This document shows, piece by piece, positions 7,694-17,357 of a DNA stretch of 64,000 nt. Source of the stretch: Arthrobacter sp. M4 (lineage in GTDB: Bacteria; Actinomycetota; Actinomycetes; Actinomycetales; Micrococcaceae); NCBI RefSeq assembly GCF_020251205.1, contig NZ_JAIWYX010000003.1, forward strand, positions 124,001 through 188,000, in the 5' to 3' direction. Made by a program: the position numbers and the translations under genes. Position 1 is the first letter of the stretch. Each line of letters starts with the position of its first letter. Under the pieces are notes generated by a model. The model was not told the DNA's origin. It saw only the letters and a list, made by a program, of their open reading frames with translations, and searched no databases.

Positions 7694-9427
7694 CTATACC
7701 GCAGCACGACGGTGCAAGTGCAGCACCCAGTCCTCTGGACTCGGCTTGTGGGGAACAGCCCACTCGCCCGAGGAACCGATTGATACCCCAGCGATGATAT
7801 GGAATTCGCCGGTGCGCGGATCGAACCAGCGCGCGTCGTATTCGGCATCAGTATCGAGCCCTCGGAGGGTCCCCGTGCGGGATGTGCCGTCGCTGAACAG
7901 GGCCACGTAGAGGTCGTTCTCATCGGTGGCGAGGAATCCGCGACCGGCGGCTGCGAAGTCGCTCCAGGCCGGATCCGTGAATCTCGGCGTGAGCTTCCAC
8001 CAATCCAGATCGCACAGGAAGCGGACACCGTATCCCAGTTGGTCGCCGGTCGCGGAATTCGCCCCCTCGAACCACCACACGCGTCTTGTGGTCGGGACGA
8101 AGAGCCACTTCGGCCCTTCCACTTCGCCCGAGCCTTTCTCTGTGGAGGTCACGACGCTGCTCTCGACGGCGGCTTGCTCGGGAGCGAGCTGGTATTCGGT
8201 TCCTGCGTCGAGGGGAGCGCCATCGGGCGAGTAGACATCGTTCCACAAGCCGCTCACGCCGTATCCATAGCCTCGCATGCCCGAAAGGTACGACTTGTAT
8301 AGGGCGCTCAAGGCGTGTCGCTCGTCGGTCCAGAACTTCTCGTACGGAGATTCATACACGAGAGCGGGCTTCCCACTAGACCAGTATTCAGCGAGGATGC
8401 CAGTATCCCAGCTGTCGTCCCATTGCGGCTGTGCGGCGAAGCCGTCATGCCATTCCTCGTGGGCGAATCGGGAGCTTCGCGCGGTGGTGAGGTGCGTGCT
8501 CTCCTGATGCGGGAAAAGGGGGTGGCGATAGTCATCGGATGCCCGGAGGCTCTCGATCGCGGCCGTCCAGGGTTTCATCGCGTCGCCAACGAACATTCCG
8601 GAGAATGTGGCGTCGATCTCCTGGGCGATGGTCCAAATGACCGGATAAGCGCCATAGCGTGCCGCCCAGTACTTTGCCAGCCGCGCCATCCGCTGGGGGG
8701 TGTAGTCGTCGGGGAAGTCTGCCGGGCGGGCGACCCAGTCAATCATCGCGTTTGCGTGCACGAGCCCCGAGTCGGCGATGTATGCGAACTTTGCATCGAG
8801 GTTGCGCAGTCCGTCGAGTGCGGCCTCGGTGACTCCATGCCGGAGGTCCGCTATGGGTTCCTCGTCGGGCCCGTGGTGGCGGACTCCTTGCGGATGCGGG
8901 TGCCATATCGGCTCCGACTGATAGACGGTAAAGCCCTGCGCGACCCGTTTGTCGACGACGTATCGAAACTGGGAGGCCACACCCTCCGCGTTGGATGTGT
9001 TCCAGCGCTCGTGCGGCAACGCCCAATGTGTGTCTCCCAGGTAGAAGAACGGGGTGTCGTCGTCGTGGACGAGATGGTGGCCCGATTCCGCTACGCGGAG
9101 GAATCCGTGCCTGAAGAGATTGAGGTCGCCAGTGTACTCGTGCGCGACAATACGGGCGGTCGCTCCGTGCAGCCCGTGATCGTCCGGAGCGCTGCATGTC
9201 GTCTCCATCCGCCATTCACCCACCGCAGGCGGTGCGAAGCGCGCCTTCCATTGGTTTCCGCCATCCCAGAATGCCGGCCGTGTCACGGAAGCACCGTCGG
9301 GACCCACGAAGACCGCCTCGACCTCGATCTGGACGAAGGGATCGGTGTAGTCGTGCGCGGCGGACATCGAGAGCTCTACGCTCCTCCACCTTTCAGTGTG
9401 GATCGGAGTGTCTGATGTGTTCGTCAT
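7694..9427 (-). CDS. DUF5060/DUF4038 glycoside hydrolase (apiosidase-like)
   Basis: Predicted cytoplasmic glycosidase of the DUF4038 family, related to GH140 apiosidases. Domains in order: DUF5060-type beta-sandwich (about 15-95, with Y-x-DPF and the FWDGGNQWKARFAPPAVGEW pattern), a TIM barrel (about 105-440, starting FLRVAESGHHLVHDDD then FFYLGDTHWALPHERW, with WTIAQEID and ESPYEKFWTDE as likely carboxylate-bearing strand ends), and a C-terminal beta domain (about 460-577). No signal peptide is visible, so the substrate is probably an imported oligosaccharide. I use the ATG at 9427; a GTG two codons upstream is possible. It is separated by about 240 bp from the P450 operon upstream and has its own candidate LacI-type operator (9564-9578). 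The substrate cannot be assigned; apiose or another branched sugar is a guess from the family. Confidence 0.8.
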   Translation of the reverse strand: MTNTSDTPIHTERWRSVELSMSAAHDYTDPFVQIEVEAVFVGPDGASVTRPAFWDGGNQWKARFAPPAVGEWRMETTCSAPDDHGLHGATARIVAHEYTGDLNLFRHGFLRVAESGHHLVHDDDTPFFYLGDTHWALPHERWNTSNAEGVASQFRYVVDKRVAQGFTVYQSEPIWHPHPQGVRHHGPDEEPIADLRHGVTEAALDGLRNLDAKFAYIADSGLVHANAMIDWVARPADFPDDYTPQRMARLAKYWAARYGAYPVIWTIAQEIDATFSGMFVGDAMKPWTAAIESLRASDDYRHPLFPHQESTHLTTARSSRFAHEEWHDGFAAQPQWDDSWDTGILAEYWSSGKPALVYESPYEKFWTDERHALSALYKSYLSGMRGYGYGVSGLWNDVYSPDGAPLDAGTEYQLAPEQAAVESSVVTSTEKGSGEVEGPKWLFVPTTRRVWWFEGANSATGDQLGYGVRFLCDLDWWKLTPRFTDPAWSDFAAAGRGFLATDENDLYVALFSDGTSRTGTLRGLDTDAEYDARWFDPRTGEFHIIAGVSIGSSGEWAVPHKPSPEDWVLHLHRRAAV

Positions 9428-9563
9428 GATCACACCGCCGTGGCTTCGATGTGATTGGAGGGTGCCGGGACGAAGGCGTCGTGGATCGCCTCGGGGTGGG
9501 ACTGGGGAAGGTGGTACGCAAGAACTCTCGGTCTGGTCATGTCCGTCCGTGTGGGCTATTTGA

Positions 9564-9578
9564 TGGAAACGTTCGCCA
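9564..9578 (-). promoter_or_regulatory. Candidate LacI-family operator
   Basis: The imperfect palindrome TGGAAACGTTCGCCA lies about 135 bp upstream of the DUF4038 glycosidase start. Its AACGTT core matches the LacI/GalR class and the three sites near 45.5 kb. It suggests that the glycosidase has its own promoter in the 9434-9668 gap, which otherwise holds only a 36-codon minus-strand frame of unknown value. Confidence 0.4.
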
Positions 9579-9668
9579 AGCTCACGAGGTGCCGCCGGCG
9601 GCCAGCCGGTCGAGCGTCGCGGCGTCTTGGGCCCCGTTTGGGACGCTGGTGTAGTTGCACGGGTAGTG

Positions 9669-10608
9669 TCACCCCTGCTCTGCGAGCCGGAGGTGGATCT
9701 GTCGACCCCCCAATACCCATTCGGTCACGTAGATGTCGTGAGCATTCGCGATCGCGATGCCGTGCGGGCTGTTGAGCACTCCGTCAATGAGTTCCGGACG
9801 TACCGGCTCACTGTCGGAGTTGGCGTTCGGCCAGCCGGGAGCGGGCTCGCCGCGGCTGTCGCCGATCAGGGAGCGCACGCCGTCAGACTCGTCGACGGCG
9901 AGCACCGCGCCGAACAGGTCGGTCACCAGCAGGTCGTCGCCGCACTGGGCGATCGAACTCGGACTCGTCATCAGTTCGTGTGTGACCGCACGCACGAACT
10001 TGCCTCCCGGTTCGAGGAAGACCAGTCGTCGGTTGCCTCGGTCTGCGATGACCACAAGGCTGTCTGGCCCGCGCCGGTCGATGGCAATCCCATGGGGGCA
10101 GTTGAATTGGAGGCCGGTCTCGCCTCCGTCTATCGCCTCGGTCCACCCGTACGCCGTATGACGGTAAACTAGGCCGTCCCCGTAACCGTCGGAAACCCAG
10201 AGATCGTCCTGCCAGGGTCCCGAAGCGGTGACTACCGCGGCGGAAGTCGGACGCCAGGAGGGTGCCGGGGGTTCGAGGATCTCGAAGACACCGGTGCCCA
10301 GATCGAGCCAAGCAAGCTGGCCGGCAGAGGAGGCTGTGCCGGGGTCTGCCAACCACAGGCCGTCGCGGCCGCTTCGGCGTGCAAGGGTGATGCCGTGATT
10401 GACCAAGGTCGGTGTTGCCAACCCGGGACCACTCGCCGTTCGGCTCATTCATGAAGATGAGACGGCCGAGCCCTGGCTCCGCAAAGACGATGCGCCCGTC
10501 GGGCAGGACAGCGATCCCCGAATGCGACCATTCATCGTTGCTGGGCGACCAACCGTCAGGGGAGATGGTCGACCAGGCGAGCGCGGGAAGCCCGCTCCGC
10601 TCGCTCAC
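9669..10608 (-). pseudogene. NHL/SMP-30-like beta-propeller protein, single frameshift
   Basis: Translation should begin at the GTG at 10608, which overlaps the P450 stop as GTGA, and gives WSHSGIAVLPDGRIVFAEPG and the next propeller blade. The frame then breaks near 10420 and the rest of the protein continues in another frame to 9669 (NHGITLARRSGRDGLWLADPG, NCPHGIAIDRRG, NSPHGIAIANAHDIYVTEW). Removing one G in the GGGTTGG stretch restores a single protein of about 312 residues. Repeated hGIAh/DGLWVAD motifs are typical of NHL and SMP-30/gluconolactonase-like propellers. It may be a real inactivation or one sequencing error. In the operon with a P450 and ferredoxin it could open a lactone or bind the oxidised product; that is inference. 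Confidence 0.75.
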
Positions 10609-11822
10609 TGCTCCCACTCGACGAGAACTTGACCGGTCGCGTGCGTCGCAACCGGATGCGCGAATGGAAGTGGTCGAAGCTGCTCGGCATCCACGAGCCG
10701 GAGCCCCGGCCACCGCTCCATCAGCGCCCAGACTGCCTCCGCGATGACAGTACGTGCGACCTGTTGCCCGACGCAGGCGTGGATTCCGTGGCCGAACCCG
10801 AGGTGACCGAACGCGTCACGAGTCACGTCGAACTGCTCAGGGTTGTCGAACTGGCGTTCGTCCCGATTCGCTGCTGCGACCGCGACCGATACCGACTGTC
10901 CGGTCTGCACTTCCAGCGATCCAATGGTGAGGTCCTCTTTCGCTGTACGGCTGAACAGCGTCACGAACAGCGATCCGACGCGGACGAATTCCTCAACTGC
11001 CGCCGGCATGCGATCGGGATTCGCCCCCAACCAGTCCCATTGCTCGCGGTGCAGTAGCAACGCTACAACGGAGGTGGATATCAGGTGGGCTACGGAATCG
11101 CGTCCGGCACTCAGCACCACGAGGGCGAGTCCCTCCTGCTCGTGCGGGCTAAGGTCGGATCTTACGAGGTCGCTCAGCACGTCGTCGCCCGGCTCCTGCT
11201 GCTTGAGCGCAAGAGCCTCCCTGGCGAAGTCGAACTTCCGTTGCAGTGTCGACTCCCCCACGAAGATGGGTGAGTACGCCGCCGAGAGTCTGTCCGGGAC
11301 GCCCATCACGAGGCAGTGCACCTGGGCCGATATCGGTGCGGCGTAGGCGGACGTCAGATCGACCGGCCCGACATGCTTCGCGATCGATCCGATCTGTGCC
11401 TGTACGATCTCAGCGATCTTGGCTCGGTAGCTGCGAGCGGCCTTCAGACTGAACCTCGGCGCAATGGCTCTGCGCAGGCGGGCGTGCACGTCCCCGTCGT
11501 TGTCGAGTGGACCGCCCACACGAATCGACTCCTGCGCATCGGCATCGATGTCCGCGTGCGGGTCGCCTGGCATGGGCAGTCGCGTCGTCTCCCTCGTGAA
11601 GCGAGGATCCAAGAGGATTTCCTTGGCCAGCTCGTTCCGGGTCACGATCCAGCCGACGTGACCGTCGGCGTACTGCAGCGGGGTTGCGGCCGCTTCATCT
11701 CGCCATGCGGCCAGGGTCGGCGACAGCCGGAGTTGCGTTCCGTCCGTAGGGAGGGCGCGACCGTGGAGCGCGGGGCATTCGTTGGCTGCCCCCCTCGGAT
11801 CCGATGGGGCTATGTCTTTCAT
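10605..11822 (-). CDS. Cytochrome P450
   Basis: Soluble bacterial class I P450 monooxygenase of 405 residues from the ATG at 11822, which overlaps the upstream reductase stop as ATGA (an upstream extension to 11897 exists but lies inside the reductase). The heme loop FGHGIHACVG places the thiolate ligand at C350. The ExxR pair is E278/R281, and the I-helix oxygen-activation motif is AGRDS (239-243), with S in place of the more common T. Electrons should come from the ferredoxin and reductase encoded directly upstream. The substrate is unknown. In marine polysaccharide degraders a P450/ferredoxin/reductase trio demethylates O-methyl sugars, and the glycosidase next door makes a similar role worth considering; terpene hydroxylation is the common alternative. 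Confidence 0.9.
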   Translation of the reverse strand: MKDIAPSDPRGAANECPALHGRALPTDGTQLRLSPTLAAWRDEAAATPLQYADGHVGWIVTRNELAKEILLDPRFTRETTRLPMPGDPHADIDADAQESIRVGGPLDNDGDVHARLRRAIAPRFSLKAARSYRAKIAEIVQAQIGSIAKHVGPVDLTSAYAAPISAQVHCLVMGVPDRLSAAYSPIFVGESTLQRKFDFAREALALKQQEPGDDVLSDLVRSDLSPHEQEGLALVVLSAGRDSVAHLISTSVVALLLHREQWDWLGANPDRMPAAVEEFVRVGSLFVTLFSRTAKEDLTIGSLEVQTGQSVSVAVAAANRDERQFDNPEQFDVTRDAFGHLGFGHGIHACVGQQVARTVIAEAVWALMERWPGLRLVDAEQLRPLPFAHPVATHATGQVLVEWEQ

Positions 11823-12988
11823 GCGGCGACCGTTCCTTTCGTCTGCTCGGTCAATGCCAAAGTTCGTGCTTGCCGGAACTCTCGCGGCATGTTCCATCCG
11901 ACAAGGCCGGTACGCCGACCGGAGACGGTGTACTCGGCGACGAATCGATCCGCGTCAAGATCCCCGGCGATGGCGACCACGGATTCTGCCGCGACGCACT
12001 CGCCGATGGCCGTGATCCTGTTGCCGAACAACTCTGTCCAGAACAGCGGATAGCTTCGCTGCGGCATGGGGTCGCCGAGCACCGCTCCCGCGACGATCTC
12101 CGCCTGATCGATGGCCGAAGACTGGGATTCGAGTCTTCGTGCGATGCCCGTGACTGGACTTCGCCAGCGGGCGACGTCGCCGACGGCGTAAACGTCCGGC
12201 GACGCCATCCCGCGGTGATCGCAGAGGATGCCGTCCTCGACGTCGAGCCCCGAGCGCGCGAGCCACGAGGTATTCGGGACGGCACCAATCGCCGCAACGA
12301 CGACATCGGCATCCACACGCGTGCCATCGCTCAGGACCGTCGACGTGCGGCCGACACTCGCGAGCTCGCGTCCCGTTAGAAACTGGACGTCGTGGTCCAA
12401 GAGGAGCCGGTGGGTCCGCTCGGTGACCGCGCTGCCGAGCGAGCGGGGGCCAACCTCGGTGTGTCTGGCGACCAGCGTTGTAGGCAGGCCGAGCTTGCGG
12501 GTCGCTGAGGCGAGCTCGCACGCGAGTATCCCTCCTCCGAGGACCATGACGCGCTCCGCCCGCCGAAGCGCATCAGCCAGGCCGATCCCGTCATCGAGCG
12601 TGCGGAGCACCCGGACGTGCTCCTCCCCCGGTATTCCCGGCACTTGCCTCGGGCTCAGCCCCGTCGCGATCACGAGCGCGCCGTACCCGACCCATTCCGC
12701 GCCCAGGCGCACCCGGCGCGATGCGACATCCAGCCCGGTCGCTTTCACGCCCGGGAGATAGGTGATGCCGAGGGAATCAAGTCGTCCGGCATCAGCGAGC
12801 AGGAGGCGCTCGGGGCTCCACCCGTCAATCAGGAGTTGCTTCGACAGTGGGGGCCTGTTGTACGGAAGGTGGGACTCTTCGCCGACAAGCGTGATGGTGC
12901 CGACGAAGCCGCGAGCCCGCAGGTTCTCTGACGTCGCCAACCCGGCGATCCCGGCGCCGACCACGACCACGGACCTTGTCTCGGCCAC
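11819..12988 (-). CDS. Ferredoxin reductase (FAD/NADH-dependent)
   Basis: Flavoprotein of 389 residues that passes electrons from NAD(P)H to the adjacent ferredoxin, in the putidaredoxin/rhodocoxin reductase family. Visible features are the FAD-binding GAGIAG (11-16), the PYNRPPLSK motif (about 43-51) typical of this family, a second dinucleotide fold VMVLGGGILACELA for NADH, and the VYAVGDVARW flavin-binding segment. Its start lies two bases after the ferredoxin stop, and its stop overlaps the P450 start, so the three redox genes form one translational unit. Confidence 0.93.
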   Translation of the reverse strand: MAETRSVVVVGAGIAGLATSENLRARGFVGTITLVGEESHLPYNRPPLSKQLLIDGWSPERLLLADAGRLDSLGITYLPGVKATGLDVASRRVRLGAEWVGYGALVIATGLSPRQVPGIPGEEHVRVLRTLDDGIGLADALRRAERVMVLGGGILACELASATRKLGLPTTLVARHTEVGPRSLGSAVTERTHRLLLDHDVQFLTGRELASVGRTSTVLSDGTRVDADVVVAAIGAVPNTSWLARSGLDVEDGILCDHRGMASPDVYAVGDVARWRSPVTGIARRLESQSSAIDQAEIVAGAVLGDPMPQRSYPLFWTELFGNRITAIGECVAAESVVAIAGDLDADRFVAEYTVSGRRTGLVGWNMPREFRQARTLALTEQTKGTVAA

Positions 12989-12990
12989 GC

Positions 12991-13188
12991 CTATCCTCGC
13001 AGCTCGATCGCACGCGCAGGGCAGAGCGATGCGGCACGCCGGACCGATGACTCCTGGGAACCGCCGGGAGACTCTTCCAACAGCACGACGATACCGTCGT
13101 CGTCCTGTTCGAAGACCTCACCGGCAACCAGCGCGCATTGTCCAGCTCCGACACACGCGGACGTATTGACCAAAATTGAGAGCGACAT
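12991..13188 (-). CDS. Ferredoxin, [3Fe-4S] type
   Basis: Small acidic electron carrier of 65 residues. Cysteines C12, C18 and C56 (the last followed by P) form the CxxxxxC...CP pattern of single-cluster [3Fe-4S] ferredoxins that serve actinobacterial P450s. The position where a fourth ligand would sit holds G15 within CVGAGQC. A strong Shine-Dalgarno (GGAAAGGAAAG) precedes the ATG. It is the first gene of the minus-strand redox operon and faces the AraC regulator across 87 bp. Confidence 0.93.
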   Translation of the reverse strand: MSLSILVNTSACVGAGQCALVAGEVFEQDDDGIVVLLEESPGGSQESSVRRAASLCPARAIELRG

Positions 13189-13275
13189 CGGCTTTCCTTT
13201 CCGGGGGCACTCCCCCTGTCCTTCCCAATCATCACCGACGAATGACGCGAATCGAATGGCATAATTAGGTGGAAC

Positions 13276-14187
13276 ATGGATGATCCACTCAATGAGCTAG
13301 GCAACACCGGGGATGATGCCGCCAGTGCAGGCGGAGGACCCGCGGTGGTCGGGGCCAACTGGTATCAGTTCCGTCCTGGCCAGCGGATCAGTGTTCCACG
13401 CGTCGACGGCGTCTCGCTCATCTGGGTGCTTGAAGGCGGAGGCGAGCTCAAGCTGCCCACCGCCCGGTTCAGGGTGTCCGCCGGGATGTCGCTGCGCGTG
13501 CCCTGGCGCTCGGCCATCGAGTATCGGGCCGACGAGCGAGCACCGTTCCGCACCGGTGCCGTGCATCTTGTGCCCTGGCACGCGCCCGATGTCGAGGTCA
13601 CCCCCCAAGTCGCGGTCGAGGGCGGCGACCTCTTCGACGTGCCGTGGCGACGCGGGACCGAGGGAGCCCCGCCGCCGGCACTGCTCGCTACTAGTTCCGA
13701 GAGGGGGCGACGAATCATCTCGCTCGCGACCTACTGCGTCGAGCGCTTTCTCGCCTCCGCCGTCACAGATCCCGTCGCACGCGCCCTCGGGGTGCTCATG
13801 CACGACGCCCATGAGTCATGGGACGGCGGCGGGACACTCGAGGAACGCCCGTCGGCACTGGCCCGCATGATGGATTACGTCTCACGGAACCTTGACCGCC
13901 CGTTGACGATCGCCGAGATCGCTCGTGCAGGCGGGACAAGCCCTGCCACGGCGCAGCGCGCATTCCGACGGTGGACCGGCGAATCCGTGCTCGCGTGGGT
14001 TCGCAGCCGCCGGATGCACGAAGCGGCGCGGCTGCTGCACACGACCGGTCTCCGCGTAGGAGAAGTCGCACACGCGGTCGGCTTCGACGACCCGCTCTAC
14101 TTCTCGCGAGTGTTCGCCAAAACATACGGAGTTGCTCCGAGCAAGTATGCAGGCGGCATCTACTCTCCCCCCGCAGCCCCTCAGTGA
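13276..14187 (+). CDS. AraC-family regulator of the P450 operon
   Basis: A 303-residue regulator with an N-terminal cupin-like sensor (about 20-130, VIWVLEGGGELKLPTARF-type pattern) and a C-terminal double helix-turn-helix (about 200-295). The second helix-turn-helix has the AraC signature VGEVAHAVGFDDPLYFSRVFAKTYGVAPSKY. It is divergent from the ferredoxin gene, so it most likely controls that operon from the shared 87-bp region. An AGGTGG ribosome site sits 4 bases before the ATG. The ligand is unknown. Confidence 0.9.
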   Translation: MDDPLNELGNTGDDAASAGGGPAVVGANWYQFRPGQRISVPRVDGVSLIWVLEGGGELKLPTARFRVSAGMSLRVPWRSAIEYRADERAPFRTGAVHLVPWHAPDVEVTPQVAVEGGDLFDVPWRRGTEGAPPPALLATSSERGRRIISLATYCVERFLASAVTDPVARALGVLMHDAHESWDGGGTLEERPSALARMMDYVSRNLDRPLTIAEIARAGGTSPATAQRAFRRWTGESVLAWVRSRRMHEAARLLHTTGLRVGEVAHAVGFDDPLYFSRVFAKTYGVAPSKYAGGIYSPPAAPQ

Positions 14188-14486
14188 GACTCGCACACGG
14201 ACTATGCATGCGCCCGGTACATGCGCATTCAAGCTAGACCGTTCTTACTCCTTTGCATCCGTCCAGATGCCGGATCACTGTGCGGGGGCGAGGGAACCGA
14301 AGACCAACGCGAGATTCCGAGCGGGGCGAGCGGGCACGTGAGCGTCCTACTTGGGGACAAACCTGTTAAGTTCGTGAATGCGACAGGGCGGAGGAGCGAG
14401 CACTGGATGGATGAATTTCCGTCGTTGCCCATCTCGAACGGTCCAGAAGAGGGAGGGACTGGCCCGGCTTTTGTTGACTCGGGGTC

Positions 14487-14703
14487 TTAGGCCGCTTGGA
14501 GCGCGGTCCGGTTGGTTGTTCCATATTCGATTGGGGTGAGTTTCCCTTAACCGTCTTTGCCTGCGCCTGCGGTGGTAGGTCCGTTTGATCCACGTCGAAA
14601 TTGCCAAACGCAACTGCTGTCGGGTGCGCCAACGCTGCCGGTTCAGGACGTTCTTCCGCAGCAGGGAGAAGAACGATTCCATCGCGGCATTGTCCGCGCG
14701 TTA
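14487..14703 (-). pseudogene. C-terminal fragment of an IS3/IS481-type transposase
   Basis: The minus strand reads RADNAAMESFFSLLRKNVLN, then RQQLRLAISTWI, and after a frame change KLTPIEYGTTNRTALQAA and TAA. This is the end of the DDE integrase domain of IS3-like elements (the E of AMESFFS is the catalytic glutamate). The gene is cut off abruptly near 14703. Bases 14188-14486 between the AraC gene and this fragment show nothing I can support. Confidence 0.75.
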
Positions 14704-14764
14704 TCCGGCTAATGGTCCGGGAGGCCGGGGATTGGCCGGTTAAGGATTTAGCTGTTTCGGGCAG

Positions 14765-15043
14765 TTAGCTAAGTTGTTCTTCGTGGCGCCGCACGCTCGC
14801 GGCGAGGGTGTCGATTGCGGCGCGGAGGGTGGCGATCTCGTCGGTGAGGGCGGTATGGTGCCCCTGGTGGCGGCGCCGTGACGGTTCTCCTCGATTACGC
14901 CGCGGATCATGGTGTCCCGGTAGAGAGTGGCCCGGCCCAGGCCGGTGCGCGGCGGCAGCGGCGGTGAAAGTCACTGCCTGTCCGTTCCGTAGGAGCTCGG
15001 CGCAGGCGCGCTCGACGGTGTCGAGGGTGCTCGTGTTCGTCAT
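14765..15043 (-). pseudogene. TnpC-like (DUF6262-type) remnant
   Basis: The minus-strand frame begins MTNTSTLDTVERACAELLRN and the C-terminal part LTDEIATLRAAIDTLAASVRRHE is a coiled coil; between them a frameshift disrupts the short helix-turn-helix region that should read ARTGLGRATLY. Small proteins of this kind are the third gene of Tn554-like transposition modules, after two tyrosine recombinases, which is the arrangement here. Confidence 0.6.
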
Positions 15044-15062
15044 GCTGTGGTGGCCTCGCTGA

Positions 15063-16840
15063 TCAGTCTGTCGAGTCGGGTGATGAGTTGTTTGTGTCGG
15101 TCCGCTTCGGCGATCCAGCCTGTTGTTCGGCGTCGCGGGCAAGTGCCTCTGCATCAACGCGTTGCGCGGCAAGGATCGGTAGTGAGCTGGGCTCGGCGTG
15201 GAAGCTGGGGCAGTGCTCACAAATATTTACGTATGCGCACGCGCCCTGGGCAGAGGCCCGCAGGCAGAACCCTCCGGCCATGCGGGAGTTCAGCAGCGGG
15301 GTGTCTTTCCAGTCTTTTCCGCCGGTCATGTCTCTGAGAGGCAGGCTGGTCCTGCCGGTCGCGGGTGTGACTGCCTGTTGTTTGGCCAGATCAAGGGCAC
15401 GTTCGTATTCGGTGCGCACGGTCGCGTCGAACAGTCGTCCTTAGCGCAGGCTCATCTCTGCAGACATGTGGCTGAGGAGCGCCATCAAGGCCTGCAGGGG
15501 ATACGCCCGCGTTGACCAGGGCGGTGGCGTAGGATGTGCCGAAGCTGGTGCGGGGTGATGTGTTCGAGCCCGGCGAGACCGGCGGCGCGGTCGAGTTCGG
15601 CACGGACCGCCTTGCCCCGGCCGCCGTCCATGGTGGGTGAACAGGAACTGTGCCGGGCGCCGGTAACGCGGGTGTGGCAGCGGCCGCCCGTGCGATCTGG
15701 TGTGGGTTATGTGGTCGATCAGCTCCAGGATCTCTTCGTCGAGGGGACCATCCGCTCGGTGTCCCGTTTGCCGAGGGGGACCTTCAGCCAGCTGCGGTGG
15801 CCGGGGACTTCGTGGACGCACTCCAGTTCGAGATCGAGCAGTTCCCCGATCCGCAGCCCGCAGGCACGTTGCAGCCGCAGGGCGGCCGCGGCCAGTTCAT
15901 TGCCGGGGACTCGGTGAGGACCTGGGTGAGGCGCCGGTCGATATCGACGGGCAGGTGGCGGGGCAATGTTTGGCGGGAGCTTTGGGGATGTCGTCACGGA
16001 ACAGCGGCTTGCGCGGCGGCGCTTCGGGCCAGTCCCACTCGGCGATGTCGGTCAGGAACCCCATCAGTACGAGCACTCGCCGCGGGCGGTCAGCGACGGT
16101 GATACTCTCGCCGTTTTTGGTGTTGACGGCATCGATCATGCTGGTCAGGTAAGGCTCGATGTGCTTGCATCGATCGAGGGCTGCGACGGAGTCCAGATCC
16201 GGGTAGATGCCGGGCAGGAACTCACCGAAGTGCTTGAGCCGGGTCGCGATCGTTGACACGGTTTTCGGTCGGCAGGTTGCGCGCTTGCGGTCCAGGTAGG
16301 CGATCATCGCTGCCCAGATCGGCGGACGCACTCGGGCTACCGCTCGGCGAACGGAACCGGGCCACCGGCGCGGGGAAGTTCATCAAGGACTCCGAGGTGG
16401 AACAGCACCCGTTGGGCGTTGCTTGCCGAAGCCATGTAGTGGCTGTGGCCCTTGCCGGTGCGCCCCTGTCTGTCCCGGCAGGCCGCGGTGAACTCGGCCA
16501 GATCGGCCAAGGTGAGCTGTTCCATGCGCCGGCCGGTTTGGATGAGGAGCCTTACGGGCACCTGGGAGCCGGTGGCGAACCGGACCCGTTCGGTGAAACC
16601 GAGGTCGGCGGCCGCGGTCATGAACCGGTCAAGGTCTGCTGCCAGCGGGGAGTCTTGGACCTCGCGCCAGATGCTGGAGAGCTTGCGGTCCAGCAGGTAG
16701 TCATACCCCGGTCGAAGGCCCTGGTGGAGCATCAGGAAGGTGATGATCGCCGGGTAGCTGACCCGGCGGACAAGCGAGAGGGTGTCAGATGGTTTGTGAG
16801 GGGCGGTGTTCCTGACAGAAAGTCGAGAGACTGTGACCAT
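15063..16840 (-). pseudogene. Tyrosine recombinase (Tn554 TnpA/TnpB type), multiply frameshifted
   Basis: Consecutive minus-strand frames give one site-specific recombinase: N-terminal part 16337-16840 (TLADLAEFTAACRDRQGR), SAM-like domain 15897-16331 (KTVSTIATRLKHFGEFLPG), catalytic core from about 15960 (LQRACGLRIGELLDLELE, holding the first catalytic arginine), the LQALMALLSHMSAEMSLR region (about 15450) and a C-terminal tail to 15063 with a Cys-rich segment. At least four frame changes make it non-functional. It belongs with the TnpC-like remnant and marks an old Tn554-type insertion. Confidence 0.75.
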
Positions 16841-17357
16841 GGTCGAGAAAGATTTCGCGAGGAGCGGCGGCGCGTGCAGCGCGAGGGTGTGGAGGCGCTG
16901 GAGGCTTCCGGCGTTTTGGATGAGTTGTATTCAATGATCGATGCGGGCCAGCTCCAGCTCGAGGGCAAGGATGGCCTGATTCAGCAGCTGATCAAGGCCG
17001 GCTTGGAGCGGGGCCTGCGGGCCGCGCTCAGCGATAATCTCGGGTATGAGAAGGGCAATGCGGAAGCGGCTCTGTTCCCGAACTCGCGCAACGGATCGTA
17101 TCCGAAGACGGTCGCTTCCGTTTCCGGCGATGTCGAGCTGGCCATCCCCCGGGACAGGGATGGCACGTTCACTCCTTCCCTGGTTCCCAAGGGCTCGCGG
17201 CGGCTCGAGGGCCTGGACGAGATGATCATCAGCCTTTACGCGGGCGGGATGACCGTGCGGGACATCGAGCACCACCTGACGGCCACGGTGGGCACGGAGA
17301 TCAGCCGCGAGACGATCTCCAAGATCACCGACGAGGTCCTCGAAGAGGTTCTGATGC
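16833..17357 (+). pseudogene. IS256-family transposase, 5' half only
   Basis: The stretch encodes the N-terminal half of a Mutator-type transposase: EGVEALEASGVLDELYSMID, LIKAGLERGL, NLGYEKGNAEAALFPNSRNG, SVSGDVELAIPRDRDGTF and the first part of the DDE domain, LYAGGMTVRDIEHHL. The start (GTG ACC ATG GTC GAG AAA) is out of frame with the rest, and the similarity stops at DEVLEEVL near 17357, before the catalytic residues. The long frame that covers it on the + strand upstream of 16833 is a shadow of the recombinase remnant. Confidence 0.75.

Noticed and set aside
8315..9415. 366-codon open frame on the + strand
   Set aside because: It is antisense to the DUF4038 glycosidase, whose domains and motifs are clear; the frame has no family resemblance and arises from high third-position GC.
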